A stretch of DNA of 64,000 nucleotides from Apium graveolens (Eukaryota > Streptophyta > Magnoliopsida > Apiales > Apiaceae): the NCBI RefSeq assembly GCF_009905375.1, contig NC_133655.1, positions 167,858,588-167,922,587 on the forward strand, in the 5' to 3' direction. Position 1 is the stretch's first letter. Every line of letters begins with the position of its first letter. Below the pieces are notes generated by a model that saw only the letters and a list, made by a program, of their open reading frames with translations, did no database searches and had not been told where the DNA came from. Below, piece by piece: positions 40,813 through 52,797 of the stretch. The translations under genes were made by a program, and so were the position numbers.

Positions 40813-42100
40813 GATCCACACCATACCTGTAGTTAATGAGTTTGGGGATGTATTTCCCAAGGATCTTCCCGGACTACCCCCGGATCGGGAGATAGAATTT
40901 ACCATTGATTTAGCTCCCGGCACGGCACCAGTATCAAAGGCCCCGTATCATTTGGCCCCCATCGAAATGAAAGAGTTGGCTGATCAACTGCAAGATCTAT
41001 TAGATAAAGGAATGATTAGACTGAGCGTGTCCCCGTGGGGTGCACCCGTATTATTTGTGAAGAAGAAGGATGACAGCATGAGACTGTGCATCGATTATCG
41101 AGAGCTGAACAGGCTGGCCATTAAGAACAACTACCCATTGCCAAGAATATATGACCTCTTTGACCAACTAAAGGATGCAACGTGTTTTTCCAAGATTGAC
41201 CTTAGGACAGGTTATCATCAACTTAAGATCAAACCGGAAGATATACCTAAGACTGTATTTCGCACTAAGTACGGACATTATGAGTTCCTAATTATGTCAT
41301 TTGGTTTGACTAACGTGCCCGCGGCTTTCATGGATCTGATGAACAAAGTCTTTAAGAAGTATCTGGATGAATGCGTGATAGTCTTCATCGATGATATTCT
41401 AATTTACTCTAGATCGGAGGAGGAATATGCAGAACACCTCAGGATAGTATTGGAAATCTTACGGAAAGAAAAATTGTATGCCAAATTCTCAAAGTGTGAA
41501 TTTTGGTTGAAAGAAGTTCAGTTTTTGGGTCATATGATTAGTAAGGAAGGAATACTCGTAGACCTTGCAAAGATAGAAGCTGTCTCTAATTGGGAACAAC
41601 CAACCACGCCCACCGAGGTAAGAAGCTTTATTGGACTGGTCGGGTATTATCGAAGGTTTGTAAAGGATTTTGCCAAGATAGCAGGCCCGTTGACTAGACT
41701 TACTCGGAAAAAAGAAAAGTTTGTTTGGACAGAGAAATGTGAGGAGAGTTTCCAAGAATTGAAGAAAAGGTTGGTATCGACCCCAGTGCTGGCCCTACCA
41801 GATGATAAAGGAAACTTTGTGATTTATAGTAATGCGTCCCATAAAGGTTTGGGATGTGTGCTGATGCAGCACGATAAGGTGATTGCCTATGCATACAGGA
41901 AATTAAAGGAATATGAAATGAGGTACCCCACCCATGACTTAGAATTAGCCGCCATAGTGTTTGCCCTTAAGATGTGGAGACATTACCTATACAGAGAAAA
42001 GTGTGAGATTTATACTGACCACAAGAGTCTTAAATATATCTTCACCCAGAAGGAGCTAAATATGAGGCATAGAAGGCCAATGTGGTGACCGATGCCCTTA
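40766..42100 (+). pseudogene. Reverse transcriptase and RNase H of Tekay-1
   Basis: An open frame with a nearly intact Ty3 RT. Landmarks are [75 protein letters not shown], the catalytic [10 protein letters not shown] and [11 protein letters not shown], then [17 protein letters not shown]. RNase H reads [15 protein letters not shown]; the first catalytic Asp of the family (YSDAS) is Asn here (GAT to AAT). [10 protein letters not shown] is intact. Just after NMRHRR about 50 bases of the usual RNase H-integrase linker are missing and the frame changes; the sequence resumes as [15 protein letters not shown] in another frame, to the insertion point at 42228. RT looks catalytically possible, but RNase H is dead. 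Confidence 0.92.
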
Positions 42101-42227
42101 GTCGTAAGGAAAGATTGAAAAGGATCACCACGTCAGAGGATTTGATCAGAGAATTTGAAAAGTTAGAGATTGAGGTCAAGGTCGTTGAGCCAGGGACCGA
42201 AGGCTTGTATGAGATGGTTATGCAACC
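42101..42227 (+). pseudogene. Start of integrase region of Tekay-1, cut by Copia-3
   Basis: The frame reads DALSRKERLKRITT, EDLIREFEKLEIEVKV and LYEMVMQPV, the segment between RNase H and the integrase zinc finger. It ends abruptly at 42227, where the Copia-3 LTR (TGTTAGTCCC) begins. The bases CAACC (42223-42227) would be the target duplication; its partner lies outside the window. Confidence 0.8.
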
Positions 42228-43202
42228 TGTTAGTCCCTTAACAATATAGCAAGAATTACAGAAGGGGGGTTGAATGGAATTCTTGAACCTTTTTCTTAAA
42301 ATAAAAATGTTCAAACTCGAATACAAATATAAGTGTTTTGACTAGCACAATACGGAATAAAAGACTTAAGTGAATCAAAACATAAGTAATTAAAAACAAG
42401 AGTCTTTAAAAACTTTCTGGTGGATTTAAACAATTCCACCAGAGATATATATTATATCGAGAGAACTCTGTGTGCAAGAATACTCACAGCTGCTTACAAA
42501 TTTGAACTACTGAGAATACAGAGAAATGCTAATGATTCTGCTTACAAAGATTTCTCACTTTTTTTGTATCTCGGATCTTAGTTTCTATTTGCTACTTCTT
42601 GGTTTATATATTACCAAGATTACAAAGTCAAAAGATAGAATAATTATAAAAACTATCAGTTTTTATCCTTTGCTACTTTTTTCTCTATTACCTAGTTAAT
42701 AGGCTTCCTCATTCCGCTTGCATACATCTCGATGGATGTGACCAGTTGTCACTGTCAACTGATGTTTGAATTCTTTATCCATTAGGTTCATGATCATCCG
42801 TTGAGTTAATGATCATCCGTTGGATTGTTGATCATCCGTCGGGTGCTTTGTAGATTATATGTCGGGTAGCAATCAGACACTTGACTTTATTTCACTTATG
42901 CAGAATTACAAGACATCATCTATGTACAATTAATCAATCTATTCTGCATATCTAGTTAAAGTCAATATGACTCATATGCTACTACAGAATCTATACAAAG
43001 GTGTATGCAAAAATGTGCTACAGACTTATTATTACATAAGCTACTCACTCGATGGATAATAAGTCATCATCCGTCGGGACTGTAATGAGTTATCCGTCGG
43101 GACTATAATTTTTATCCGTCGAGTGCTACATTATTTCACTAAGTAAAATCTACTTAGGTGTTTTGTTTATGTCATCATCAAGTACACAACATATGCACAA
43201 CA
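42228..43202 (-). repeat. 3' LTR of Copia-3 (975 bp)
   Basis: On the minus strand it starts TGTTGTGCATATGTTGTG at 43202 after the polypurine tract and ends GGGACTAACA at 42228. It matches 1712-2722 in order and motifs. It holds three ATCCGTCG-type units at 42793-42850 plus a decayed one, another group at 43050-43125, and a TATA box at 42603-42610. Confidence 0.92.
42603..42610 (-). promoter_or_regulatory. LTR TATA box of Copia-3
   Basis: The minus strand reads TATATAAA in GGTAATATATAAACCAAG, the same place as the box at 2084-2091 in Copia-1. Confidence 0.65.
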
Positions 43203-43213
43203 ATCTCCCCCAA
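43203..43213 (-). other. Polypurine tract of Copia-3
   Basis: The minus strand reads TTGGGGGAGAT immediately before the 3' LTR, identical to 33627-33637 in Copia-2. Confidence 0.9.
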
Positions 43214-43406
43214 TTTATGTGTACTGGAATTGTAGCCATAAATTAAGAGATACTTGATGATAACAAAACACCCTAAACATACATCTTTAAAAGAAAGTAG
43301 ATAATACTGAAAAGTGCTTTAAATAATCAAAATGTACAAAGTTTTGGCTCACAGTCATTTCAGGATGCTCCTCTAGCCTGAACAGATTTTTCTAGTTTCT
43401 TGAAGG

Positions 43407-43974
43407 TCAGGATCTTCTTCCAAGCTTTCTGTTGCTTACATCAATCTGATTTTGGAGCTGCCTGTGGAATTCCAGTTCATCAGATTCTGAGAGATTTAGC
43501 TTTTCTTGTATTTCCAAAAGAGTCTCATTGCTAGAGATGCTCAATTGGTCTTCTAATCTGAAGAATCTTCTCACACCTTTGTCATCCATGAACTCCATCA
43601 GCCAGTAGGGCCTTAGATGCACTCTTCTCCCTGTTTATGGGATGATTAGAGTTTTTGGGAGTGCATCTTTAGCTCTAACACTCCTTAGTTCTTCAATCTT
43701 CTTCAATACTAGTCTTCTTGCAGTGACATTGAATCCAAAGTTCTTCTTGAAGGATGAATAAACTTTAATTAGTACAGCTTGGCTCTCTTGAAGAATCCTG
43801 TGAAGTGTCCACTGAATCTCCCTTCCTCCTTTGAACTTGAACACTAACCTTTCAGGTAGGTTTCTGTATGCATCAATTCCCCTCACTTCATCCAGTTCAT
43901 CCAGATAGAGGTTTAGATCAGAAAATTCTTTGATGTCATACAAGTACAAGTAGTCTCCCTTATTTACTTTGGGC
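43407..43974 (-). pseudogene. C-terminal part of the Copia-3 third ORF
   Basis: The frame interrupted at 58004 continues here; the TGGGC target duplication lies inside a codon series that is in phase on both sides. The conserved C-terminal domain reads KVNKGDYLYLYDIKEF, LNLYLDELDEVRGIDAYRNL, RLVFKFKGGREIQWTLHRIL and FKKNFGFNVTARR. TAA at 43635-43637 breaks it, after which the same frame goes on with VHLRPYWLMEF, RRFFRLEDQLSISSNETL and FHRQLQNQIDVSNRKLGRRS, to TGA 43407-43409. Copia-2 has the same domain (18290-18604 and 33203-33433). Conservation of this block between two diverged copies suggests it was functional in the ancestral element. Function unknown. Confidence 0.82.
43970..43974. repeat. 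Left target-site duplication TGGGC (Tekay-2)
   Basis: TGGGC precedes TGTAACACCCCC at 43975 and equals 57999-58003. Confidence 0.93.
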
Positions 43975-46900
43975 TGTAACACCCCCAAATCCGGGGTCGG
44001 GGATCCGGGTTGTCACGAGTTCCATTTTCCTTAAAAACACCCAATCTTAATAATTAATCAACTACTCTGTACTGTGACCCCACAATAAACACACACACCA
44101 CACGTTATAGTCTCAGAGATGAACATCCAAAAAAATAATCACAAGTCATTTTATTCCACAATTATCTGCCAATACACCTTAAAAGGTTTTCTGAATAAAT
44201 TTACATTTTCTTTGCCATTATTACAATTCATAAATATACATAAATCTGGTACATCAAAAGTTGAAAGCCTAGCCTATTGGTAGTCCCTACCTCACCTACA
44301 GCAACATCAACGCTTCCAGAAGACTGCCGAACGTTTTCTAACCTCTTGCGAATCGGGAGCTTGTTCCGGTTCATCTTGTCTATCTGATGTTGTGTGATGA
44401 AAGAAGAAAGTAAGGGTGAGCAGCAAGCCCACCAAAATAATATGTATAATGATTAACAATATATGCGCCTTCTCATAGTACTCATGAAAGTCTTGGTCAA
44501 AAGAAATGAACCAAGTTTGATATCTTAATGCGATGAAGTAGCAAAATATTCAGTATATATACATATATACTTTTCAAAATATGGGAAGTCCTCTTCCATG
44601 CATAATACACACAGAGTTCCAGTGTATAACTGTATAAAAATATCGTTGCAAGGTGATCTCATATATCTAACCTTGTCTCAACGTTTTTCTGAAAATCTTT
44701 GTCATGCATAAGATAATCATTTACTAGATATAAGTTTAAAAGATGAAGTTACAAGATACTCCAATATACTTATATCTTTTCCAAATACTACTTGAACTAC
44801 CACCGTTCAAGTTATAATTAGTTTCAAAAGTTCATCACACTGATGAGACTACAAGATAAGACTTGAATAGATTCAATCTTTGAAATATTTTGAAGGAAAT
44901 GAAGTTATGATATACTTCATTAAGTCCCGATATATATATACACCTATATATATATACATACGTTTCCTGAAAACCTCTGTCATGTAAAGTATGAACAGAA
45001 TTGCAATATCCAATAAATTTGGAAAGGAAAGAATTTTGGCATAAACCTGATATCTTGCTGATCAGGCAAAGATACCAATAAGTAACCTTTTCTACTAGTA
45101 GATGGACGAATTCCCCACTGGTCATCACCCTGGTCGCAATAGGACCTTATGCTGGACTGCCACTCAGCCACTTATGCATTTGATGGACTCCCACTGAGCC
45201 ACTTACACTATCATGGACGCCCACTGAGCCCATGTTGCTTATGCCGACTCGATAGATGGACTTACTTCCCGAACCTTGGGTAAGTAATCAATTCATTTAC
45301 CAAAACTGCAACCTTGTTGCGAATATAAAATACACCATAGAGCCGGATCCCTCAGGTTTTGAGCGAGTATTTAAATCCCCTTTTTAAAAGGAAGATCTTA
45401 AATATAAAAATGAGTTTTGGGATCCGCTCTAACTTTTAAAAATCATTTTGAAGACTCGAAAACACTTTAAAGAGTGTTTGAAGTAATGCTGATTTAATGA
45501 AGTAAATCAGTCCCAATATATTTAGAAAATGTCTGAATATTATTATTTAAATAATATTCTCATAAAGAATAATCTTTATACAAATAATTGAAGTAGAAGT
45601 TGTAAGACTTATACTTGAAATGAGTATTAAATAACCAAAGATATACTTATATGAAAGTACTATCTTTATTTGAATAATCAAAAATAAGTTTGATTATTGA
45701 AACATTATTCTTTAATAAAATAAAGAATATTATTAAATAATAAGCGGAGTCATAATACCTCGAATGAATATTATAAATAATATTCATTAAATAAAATAAC
45801 GGAGTCATACATCCTCAAATGAATATTCAATTAATAATCATTAATAATATAACTGAGTCATAAGCCCTCGAATGAATATTCGAAATAATATTCAATAATA
45901 AAATAAAGGAGTCATAAGTCCTCGGATGAATATTCGAAATAATATTCAATAATAAAATAAAGGAGTCATAAGTCCTCGGATGAATATTCGAAATAATATT
46001 CAATAATAAAATAAAGTTATCGAATAAACCTTATTCGATTAATAGTTTTAAAAACTATAAACATATATATATAAATATATATATATAAAATCTACTCGGG
46101 ATCCTCGACTCCCGGTTTTAGAAAATGTTTTCACCTTTGGGTCCCTATACTAAGGGTATATGCAAATTACTGCTATTCTCTAGCATAGGTATTATCAACT
46201 GAACCAACAGATATATTTGGCAAGAATACGAAACAGGCATGCATATATATACCATATCAGCATGCTTCAATATATCGCAACATTTGCTAATTAACCAACA
46301 TGCATCTATCGCAAGATAATGCATATACATATATACATCACAACAACAGTATAACGGATAGAAAACTTGCCTGAGCGACTGGGGGTTACGAATGGCTCGG
46401 GACGAGTCTGGTAACCTATAAACAACAAGTAAGCTGGAATTAAACCAAAGTCACTTGTAAATCTATACTCTAACCAACTCAGACTCTAACGATCGTTTTG
46501 CGTTTACTGATTCTCTTAAGTCACTCGAGTACCCTCGGCTCTACCATTTTTAATAAATTAACCATTATGAGTTTTAAAGCGATTCCTTCGCGAGTGTCTT
46601 ACCAACTTCCTAACACTCTTACCATAATTGTTTCATACATTAAATAACCCTTTTTGGTCTTTAACCTATGTTTCAAAGTAAGGCGAGGGGAAATGTTTCG
46701 TTCGCGAAACGCCGTTACTTGAAACGGTAGTTTCTCCTAAACCGTGCATCAGAATCGAACGAACTACATATCAAAACGAAGCTCGTAACACGAGCTATCT
46801 AGACATGGCAATGGTCATAATCTAGAAGGGGGTTCTCAGGACCTAATGTTATGCACAAAAACAGTCTAAAGAAAACCAGATGTTACGACGGCTATGTTTA

Positions 46901-48176
46901 CGTGATTTCCCAAATTTAAACCATTCAAAACGAACCACAATTCAACCCCAAATCAATCATACAACCAACATCCCTCCAAACCACATCATAACAGCCCCAA
47001 CAAATCCATATTAACCATTTATACTTATTCCCCACATGAACTAAAAGCTTTACTTAGGTTCTTTAACTAATTATCAAGATTTACAACTCCACCAATACCA
47101 CAAAACCAACTAATCTCTACAAACTCAACCAAACTTCAAACAATCAAGCATCATGCTTCACATATACTATATCAATCATATTCAATCCTAATTACTCAAA
47201 ACTAAAGCTAGGGTTTGTAGTTTATACCTTCCTTGGAGAGTGGAGAATCAAGAGAATGGCTTGGAATCACCCTTAAAGTCCTTATCCAAGCTTAATCTAA
47301 ACAAAACTTCAAGAACACAAATTTTAGTTCTTGAAAAACACTATTCACCATCTTCTTTCATGATTTATAGAAAAAGATTGGCTTGGAATTAGAAGCTTAA
47401 ACTTATAGGAAGTATGTAACTATCCACGGGGAAGCTTAGATAATTACCTTGCTAAATAGTAAGTGGTGGAGCTTGGATCTTCATTTTTTAAGAAAGAAGC
47501 CGAGAGCATGAAGAAGAAAGAGAGATTTTTTTGTGTTTTGATGAAAATGATTTACTTGGCTTGGTTGATTTGGTTTTGTTTTTGTTTTAGTTAATTACCT
47601 AATTAACCTTGGACTTTGTGTGGTTCTCATTCAACCACACCTCCTTCCTTCCCATGTCATGCTTGTGTCATCCTCATGATGTCATCCTCCCCTCCTTGTC
47701 CTCTTCTCATTGGTTGGGTGACATCATCCTCTCTAATCCCTTTGATTAACTTCCTAATTGTTTGCCTAATGACCGCTGATCTGTTATACGGTTCGCTTAA
47801 CTTTCGTTTTCGTTTATCATTTGAGGGATCATACCCGGGATCTTATTACTTAGGTTCCCTTAACCTTTCTCAATACATTATATTCCTTTTTATGATCCTC
47901 TATTATAATCCTTTAATTTAAATCCTTTTTATCCTGTTACCTTATACTCAATTCTTTCCGTATCTATTGGATTTCCGGGAAAAATCAAAGTGTTCGGAAT
48001 TGGATTCTGACGATCTTTGCATACACTTATATACCATATAGAGTACTAATAAAATCTCAGAATATCCATATCAGAACCCCTACATAGTGTGGCATGAAAA
48101 ATTTTCTCGTTCAGCAAAAACACTATTCATAAGAATATTGCACTTTCTAACTCTCGAAAAATTTGGGTTTATTACA
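43975..48176 (-). repeat. 3' LTR of Tekay-2 (4,202 bp)
   Basis: On the minus strand it begins TGTAATAAACCCAAATTTTTCGAG at 48176 and ends GGATTTGGGGGTGTTACA at 43975. It shares ends and internal order with 53834-57998 and with the fused pair at 2811-10151. It contains the 31-bp CTCAGTGGG repeats (near 45145-45230), five 55-bp units (45744-46015), a TA-rich run near 46060-46090, and TGCTCTCGGC on the minus strand (47499-47508). A 25-bp patch near its start (48133-48157) is foreign to the other LTR. Open frames inside it are antisense or chance frames. Confidence 0.93.
45744..46015. repeat. ~55-bp tandem repeat, 5 units (Tekay-2 3' LTR)
   Basis: Five units carry GGAGTCATAAGTCCTCGGAT then GAATATTCGAAATAATATTC. 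The last two are nearly identical and the first two are more diverged. It corresponds to the 56-bp arrays at 4975 and 8227; the 5' LTR has the same five units (about 55601-55872). Confidence 0.85.
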
Positions 48177-48195
48177 GTCTCCCCTCCTTAAAAGG
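48177..48195 (-). other. Polypurine tract of Tekay-2
   Basis: The minus strand reads CCTTTTAAGGAGGGGAGAC directly before the 3' LTR, as expected for a Ty3 element. Confidence 0.85.
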
Positions 48196-48880
48196 ATTCC
48201 GTCCCGGAATCAGATAGAAAATGAATATTGCACTTTCTAACTCTCGAGTAAATTTTCCCACATTGTGGTCCTACCACCAAACTCTGCCTAGTTTGATAAC
48301 CCTTCTCCTAAGCACTTGTTCCTTTTCACTCTATAACCCTTCCTGGTTGCTCCATATAGGTTACGTCGGGTTGCATGTTTATGCGCTCATATGCCCCTAT
48401 TTATCTGGCACCCGAATTACACTTTCTTAACATTGATACGTGGAACACGTTATAAACTTGTTGCAGGTTCGGGGGTAAGGCTAGCTCGTAAGCCAACTTC
48501 CCAATCCGTCTTAGTATCTCAAAAGGTCCAATGTATCTTGGGCTTAGTTTTCCTTTCTTTCCAAATCTCATTAACCCCTTCCAAGGGAATACCTATAACA
48601 ACAACTAGGTCCCCTACTTCCTATTCCTTGTCCTTTCGTGTCAAATCGACATACTTCTTATGTCCATCTTGGGCTACTACCAGCCGTCCTCTGATTAGAT
48701 CTATTATATCCTTGGTCCTTTGGACTACTGCGTGTCCGATATCTTGCGCTCTACAATTTCATCCTAACATAAGGGAGATCGACATTGTCTTCCCTCAAGG
48801 ATCTCATAAGGCGACATCTCAATACTGACATATCATCTATCATTGTAAGAAAACTCAATCTGTGTTAAGTGATCGTTCCA
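48196..48880 (-). pseudogene. Integrase C-terminal remnant of Tekay-2
   Basis: On the minus strand short stretches of Ty3 integrase are readable: WNDHLTQIEFSYN (about 48840-48880), MSPYEILEGRQCRSP (about 48780-48825), VQRTKDIIDLIRGRLVVAQD and KKYVDLTRKDKE (about 48627-48730), and LRRRVIKLGRVWW, stop, DHNVGKFTRELES (about 48229-48315). The last segment resembles the LVKVLWRNHxVEEATWELE motif near the chromodomain of Tekay/Del elements. Stops and frame changes between the pieces make it non-functional. Confidence 0.8.
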
Positions 48881-51800
48881 AATTCTTTCAAGTCTATTGC
48901 ACAGACTCTCATTATAGCTTTTAACATTAGAGCTTTTGCTTCTCAATACCCATTCTTTTCCAGTTTGTAATCGCTACTGCCCTCCGTTCCTAATATTATA
49001 CTGGTTATACTTTTGCTCATTAGCGTTCTATAACCTTTTAATAACCACGTCAACCTTAGTATCACGAATGTGTTTCCATTCCGAATACCACCAAAATTTT
49101 ACTACTCCTTTTTCAGCTGTTTCTATTATCGAAAGCTTCATCCTTCATATAGAAGTAAAAGAATTTATTGAGAGATCACTATGATCATGAACACTTGTTA
49201 TATCGCATAGTTAGTACAGAAGGTGGCCAGCCTTTAGTACTTGACAAGCAATTAAACAATAGATGGTATCCTACTAGGCTTCTATCACACAGATAGATAG
49301 TCATTCGGCAATACCTCCCCTTCTGGAAGGGTTGTTCTTTTCAGCTTACATGAAATGAAAAGAAGAGAAAAGAACGAACTGAAGAGAATTGTATATATAA
49401 AAAAAAATATACTGCCACAAAATATCTGGCTTGGAACCTACCTCTGAACTATAGAGGTTTGTCATAGGAGAACAAAACATATACGTATTTATATCAACAT
49501 CATTTATAGCATCGTATTTCACATGCCTAAATATTTCTGCTATTCCGTCCATCATTCTATGGACCCATGCTCTTCCTCGAGCTTATACACAATCACCTTT
49601 GAAACTCCTTCGATACCGAAAATCGAACCTGGGATCTCATTCTAGACATCATCGTTACTTGAATTCTATGCTTGCACCGTAACCTTCCTCGTATAATAAT
49701 ACGACTCTCTATTGATAAGAAAGAATAAATATTCAATAGGTAGATACTCTACTTAATTAGTCAATCAATGATAACTTATACACTACCACGACCCGTTTAG
49801 TGGTACTCAATCTCAACATCCATTCCAATACAACTCTCACGGTTGTAACCAGCTCATTACTCGCAGAATCATTGCTGCATTACTATGGTCCACTACTGAC
49901 CTACTGTCGTCATTCACGTTCCATGAAATCTTAATATCTAACCATACGGAGTCCATACATGTCGTATCAAATCCTTCTAAGGAGGTAACATAATCACCAT
50001 TCCTGATTCATGAAGAACACTCCTGATCCTGACATACATACATGACATGAAGCAGATAAAATTGCAGAAGAGTTTCAATTAAAGCAACGATAGCAGGTTA
50101 ATACCATTCTAAATCATATGCCTTAAATAGAAGACTTACTCAAAGGTTCGTCTAGTCCTTTTTGAAACATGGTCCTGGCTTATCTCAAGATAGGACCTTC
50201 TAAGATAGATAGCCCGTTCATGGCGATTACACGAATTAAACCTTTACCAACTACTATTACGGTTGGGTATTGCATAGTCATCAGAAGGAATGTCAATCTT
50301 CCAAACCATAATACAACCTTCACAGCTTTAACCATCATCACTGTATTCTTTTGGCACAAGCGCCTATAATTATCCTCTTACCTTTAAAGTGTCGGCCACC
50401 TCTTTGGCCTTTCCTGATAGTAAAATTTCCTTACAGTCAATGTCATTTTAACCACCTCCAAATAATTTTCTACCTCATTTCAATCACAGCTTATGTGAAG
50501 ATGTTTTCCTTAAAATCTGATAAGTAAAAAAAATATCACCATTTTTCCATAAGTTATTGCCTCAGTCTTTAGAGGTTAATCACTATCACGACTGACTCTC
50601 AATCATACTTAGAACATCTTTTATCTTAAGTCCTAATTGCCCTGAACAATTTCGACCATTACTGGTTCGATCCATACTTTCTCGTGGTGTAACACGTGCC
50701 CCACTTGGCATCATTATAATTACGACACATTTCCTTTATCAACATTTCTATTCTTGAGAATTTTGAATATTACCTTTGTCCTTGTAAAACCTCTAAGGTT
50801 ATCCTTGAATCGTTCCTCCTGTATTCCATAGATACAGGGCATATCAAAATACCATTTACTAATACTAAAACCATTGTCTATATACTTCTGAAAAATTTCT
50901 CCACTGATCCTTAAAGGTCGTTATTACCTTAATCCTTTCCAAATCATACTGTCAAAACTCATACTGTCCCTATTAAGGGTGAAATGCCAACCTTTATGCA
51001 TTCCCCTAGGATTCATTTTAAGTTACCGATGTTCTATTCTTAATTCCACCTTTAAAAGGTACCTGCATCCTTCCATGGATAAATCAAGTCATATATCCCT
51101 GATAAGGGTGTCTTATTCAATCATTCCCACCTCGACAGTATATGCCTAATTTGGTAACGATAACGAGGATGTTCTGGAAGATATTGGTCATGTTCAACGC
51201 GAACTTCTTCTTAATAATTCCTTATTTACCTTTGTTGTTTACCTCAACAGTCATCTCAATGTTGGGATATCTTTCATACCTGGCGTCTCCCTTTCTGGGT
51301 GTCATGCCACCGGTCTTACACTTTTCATTCTTGAAGGTCCTTCCTTCATCCAATTTTCCTAATCTCTTACTTTCTTGTCTCTTTAGTCTATCCGCGTCTC
51401 ATTATTTATCCTTCGAATTATCTCAAGGTTTCCTCGAATCCTCCCAACTTACAGGGGATAAAATATATGTATCTCTTATGCCCTCAACCATCAATTTTAA
51501 CTCATGGTGAATCACCCTCATCCTGACGATTACATACTTTTCTATTTCTATTGCTACGAGTCTTTAGGGTTTCCTCATACCCAACTTCCTTATCATTCCT
51601 CAAACTCTATTGCCTTTATATTCCTTTCCACTTCAGTTTCTTTTTATTTTCCTTTCTCTTATCATTATTTTATGAACCAACACAACATAAGCATTGATTT
51701 CATACATCACATCGTTCTGGGATTCTTGTCATCAGAACGAATCTTGACAATTTTTACAACTTAGCTTCATATTTTATCATACTCGTCCGCCTTTGTTCTG

Positions 51801-51960
51801 GCTCTAAAGCTTTTACACTCTCTCCATAACCTTGGGAATTACTTTCCTGAAAACAATTGACTGCACTTAAATCAGTTTATTATAATCTCTTGCTCCGTGC
51901 CTTCCTTAGCCTTTCACCAGCGGGTGGCCTCCCTCTTAAGAGGGTAAGTGACAAAAATAG
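48881..51960 (-). other. Unreadable internal region of Tekay-2
   Basis: About 3.1 kb where protease, RT, RNase H and the integrase core should lie. I searched for the [11 protein letters not shown], RNase H TDHKSL and protease DSGA signatures on the minus strand and could not find them. The sequence is AT-rich with no long sense frame, so the enzymes have decayed beyond reading by eye or been replaced. Confidence 0.6.
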
Positions 51961-52110
51961 TCTTTTATGATTCGTCAATCATTTAGAATCTCAAATGATT
52001 CCTATATTTCCTTTAGCCAGGCTCTTGCCTCGATTGGGTCAGCTTGTTCCTTGGAACTCTGAGAGCTTAGCGACTTAAAGGTCCTGAAAGAATTTCATAC
52101 CACATTGTTT
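51961..52110 (-). pseudogene. gag capsid remnant of Tekay-2
   Basis: The minus strand reads ADPIEARAWLKEI, stop, ESFEILND, stop, RIIKDYF, which aligns with ADLVQARAWLKEVEKTFERI in the Tekay-1 gag (39409-39470). The stops are TAG and TGA. Neighbouring bases to 52797 are non-coding or too decayed to read. Confidence 0.75.
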
Positions 52111-52797
52111 CCTCAAGGTGGTGGTTAGGGGTAAAAGTATAAGTTCTGTTTAGACAGGTCCATGAATTTCCGTATAGGAGTACCATCTCGGGTCTCCTTT
52201 CCTTACTTGACTTCTGTTTTCTTAGTCTAAATATTTCTTCCTACTACCCATAAATGGGGGTCATCTTTTAATTTAAAATCCTCATTTTCCACTTTATTAT
52301 ATTCTGGGTTCCTTATATCTTAATTGCGACCTCCCTGATTATCACATTCAAGGTTTGCCCCTAATCTTATTCCTTGTGGGGGGCGTATTACTTTAGAAAA
52401 TTTTGAGAATCTCTGGATATATGTCTTACTTACTTTACTTAAGTCTTTCCCTCGTTCTGTCCTTGCATGATTGCAACTTATGAATTCTTAAGTTCGATAA
52501 ACTTCATGACACTCTCTTAAGTGTTAACAGAGCAATTAACAATGTGATCTTATCACAACAAAATGATCTGAACTGAAATCAACAAATATATACATAACCA
52601 TTGGTTCGAGGGTATAACAACTGAACATATTAAAGAGAATTACATTATGTGATCTGATCGCTTCTATCCCAAAAGTACTACCATAGATAATCATCTAGTC
52701 ATTAAAACTAATCATTCATAACTTAGGCTAACCCTTCCAAAAGCGGTGCTACATGAAATTCTTGTCAGATTGTTCAGACTCTGCACACTATTATGGA

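Larger units (their letters stand above)
34086..42227 (+). mobile_element. Tekay-1: Tekay/Del-like Ty3 element, 3' part missing
   Basis: A plus-strand Ty3/gypsy element with a 3.6-kb 5' LTR, tRNA-Met PBS, pre-gag ORF, gag with zinc knuckles, protease, RT and RNase H. It is interrupted at 42228 by Copia-3, before integrase; the rest would lie beyond 64000 if present. Very long LTRs and the gag/RT type fit the Tekay/Del chromovirus clade. It inserted into the 3' LTR of Copia-2. Confidence 0.88.

Noticed and set aside
46145..46330. ~61-codon frames near the LTR landmark GTTGTTGTGATGTA (also 55974-56159 and 4578-4778)
   Set aside because: These are short frames in AT-rich LTR DNA with no shared start and no recognisable domain.
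47616..47921. 101-codon open frame in each Tekay-2 LTR (also 57445-57750)
   Set aside because: It is antisense to the element, rich in Leu/Ser/Cys by composition, and is present twice only because the LTR is.
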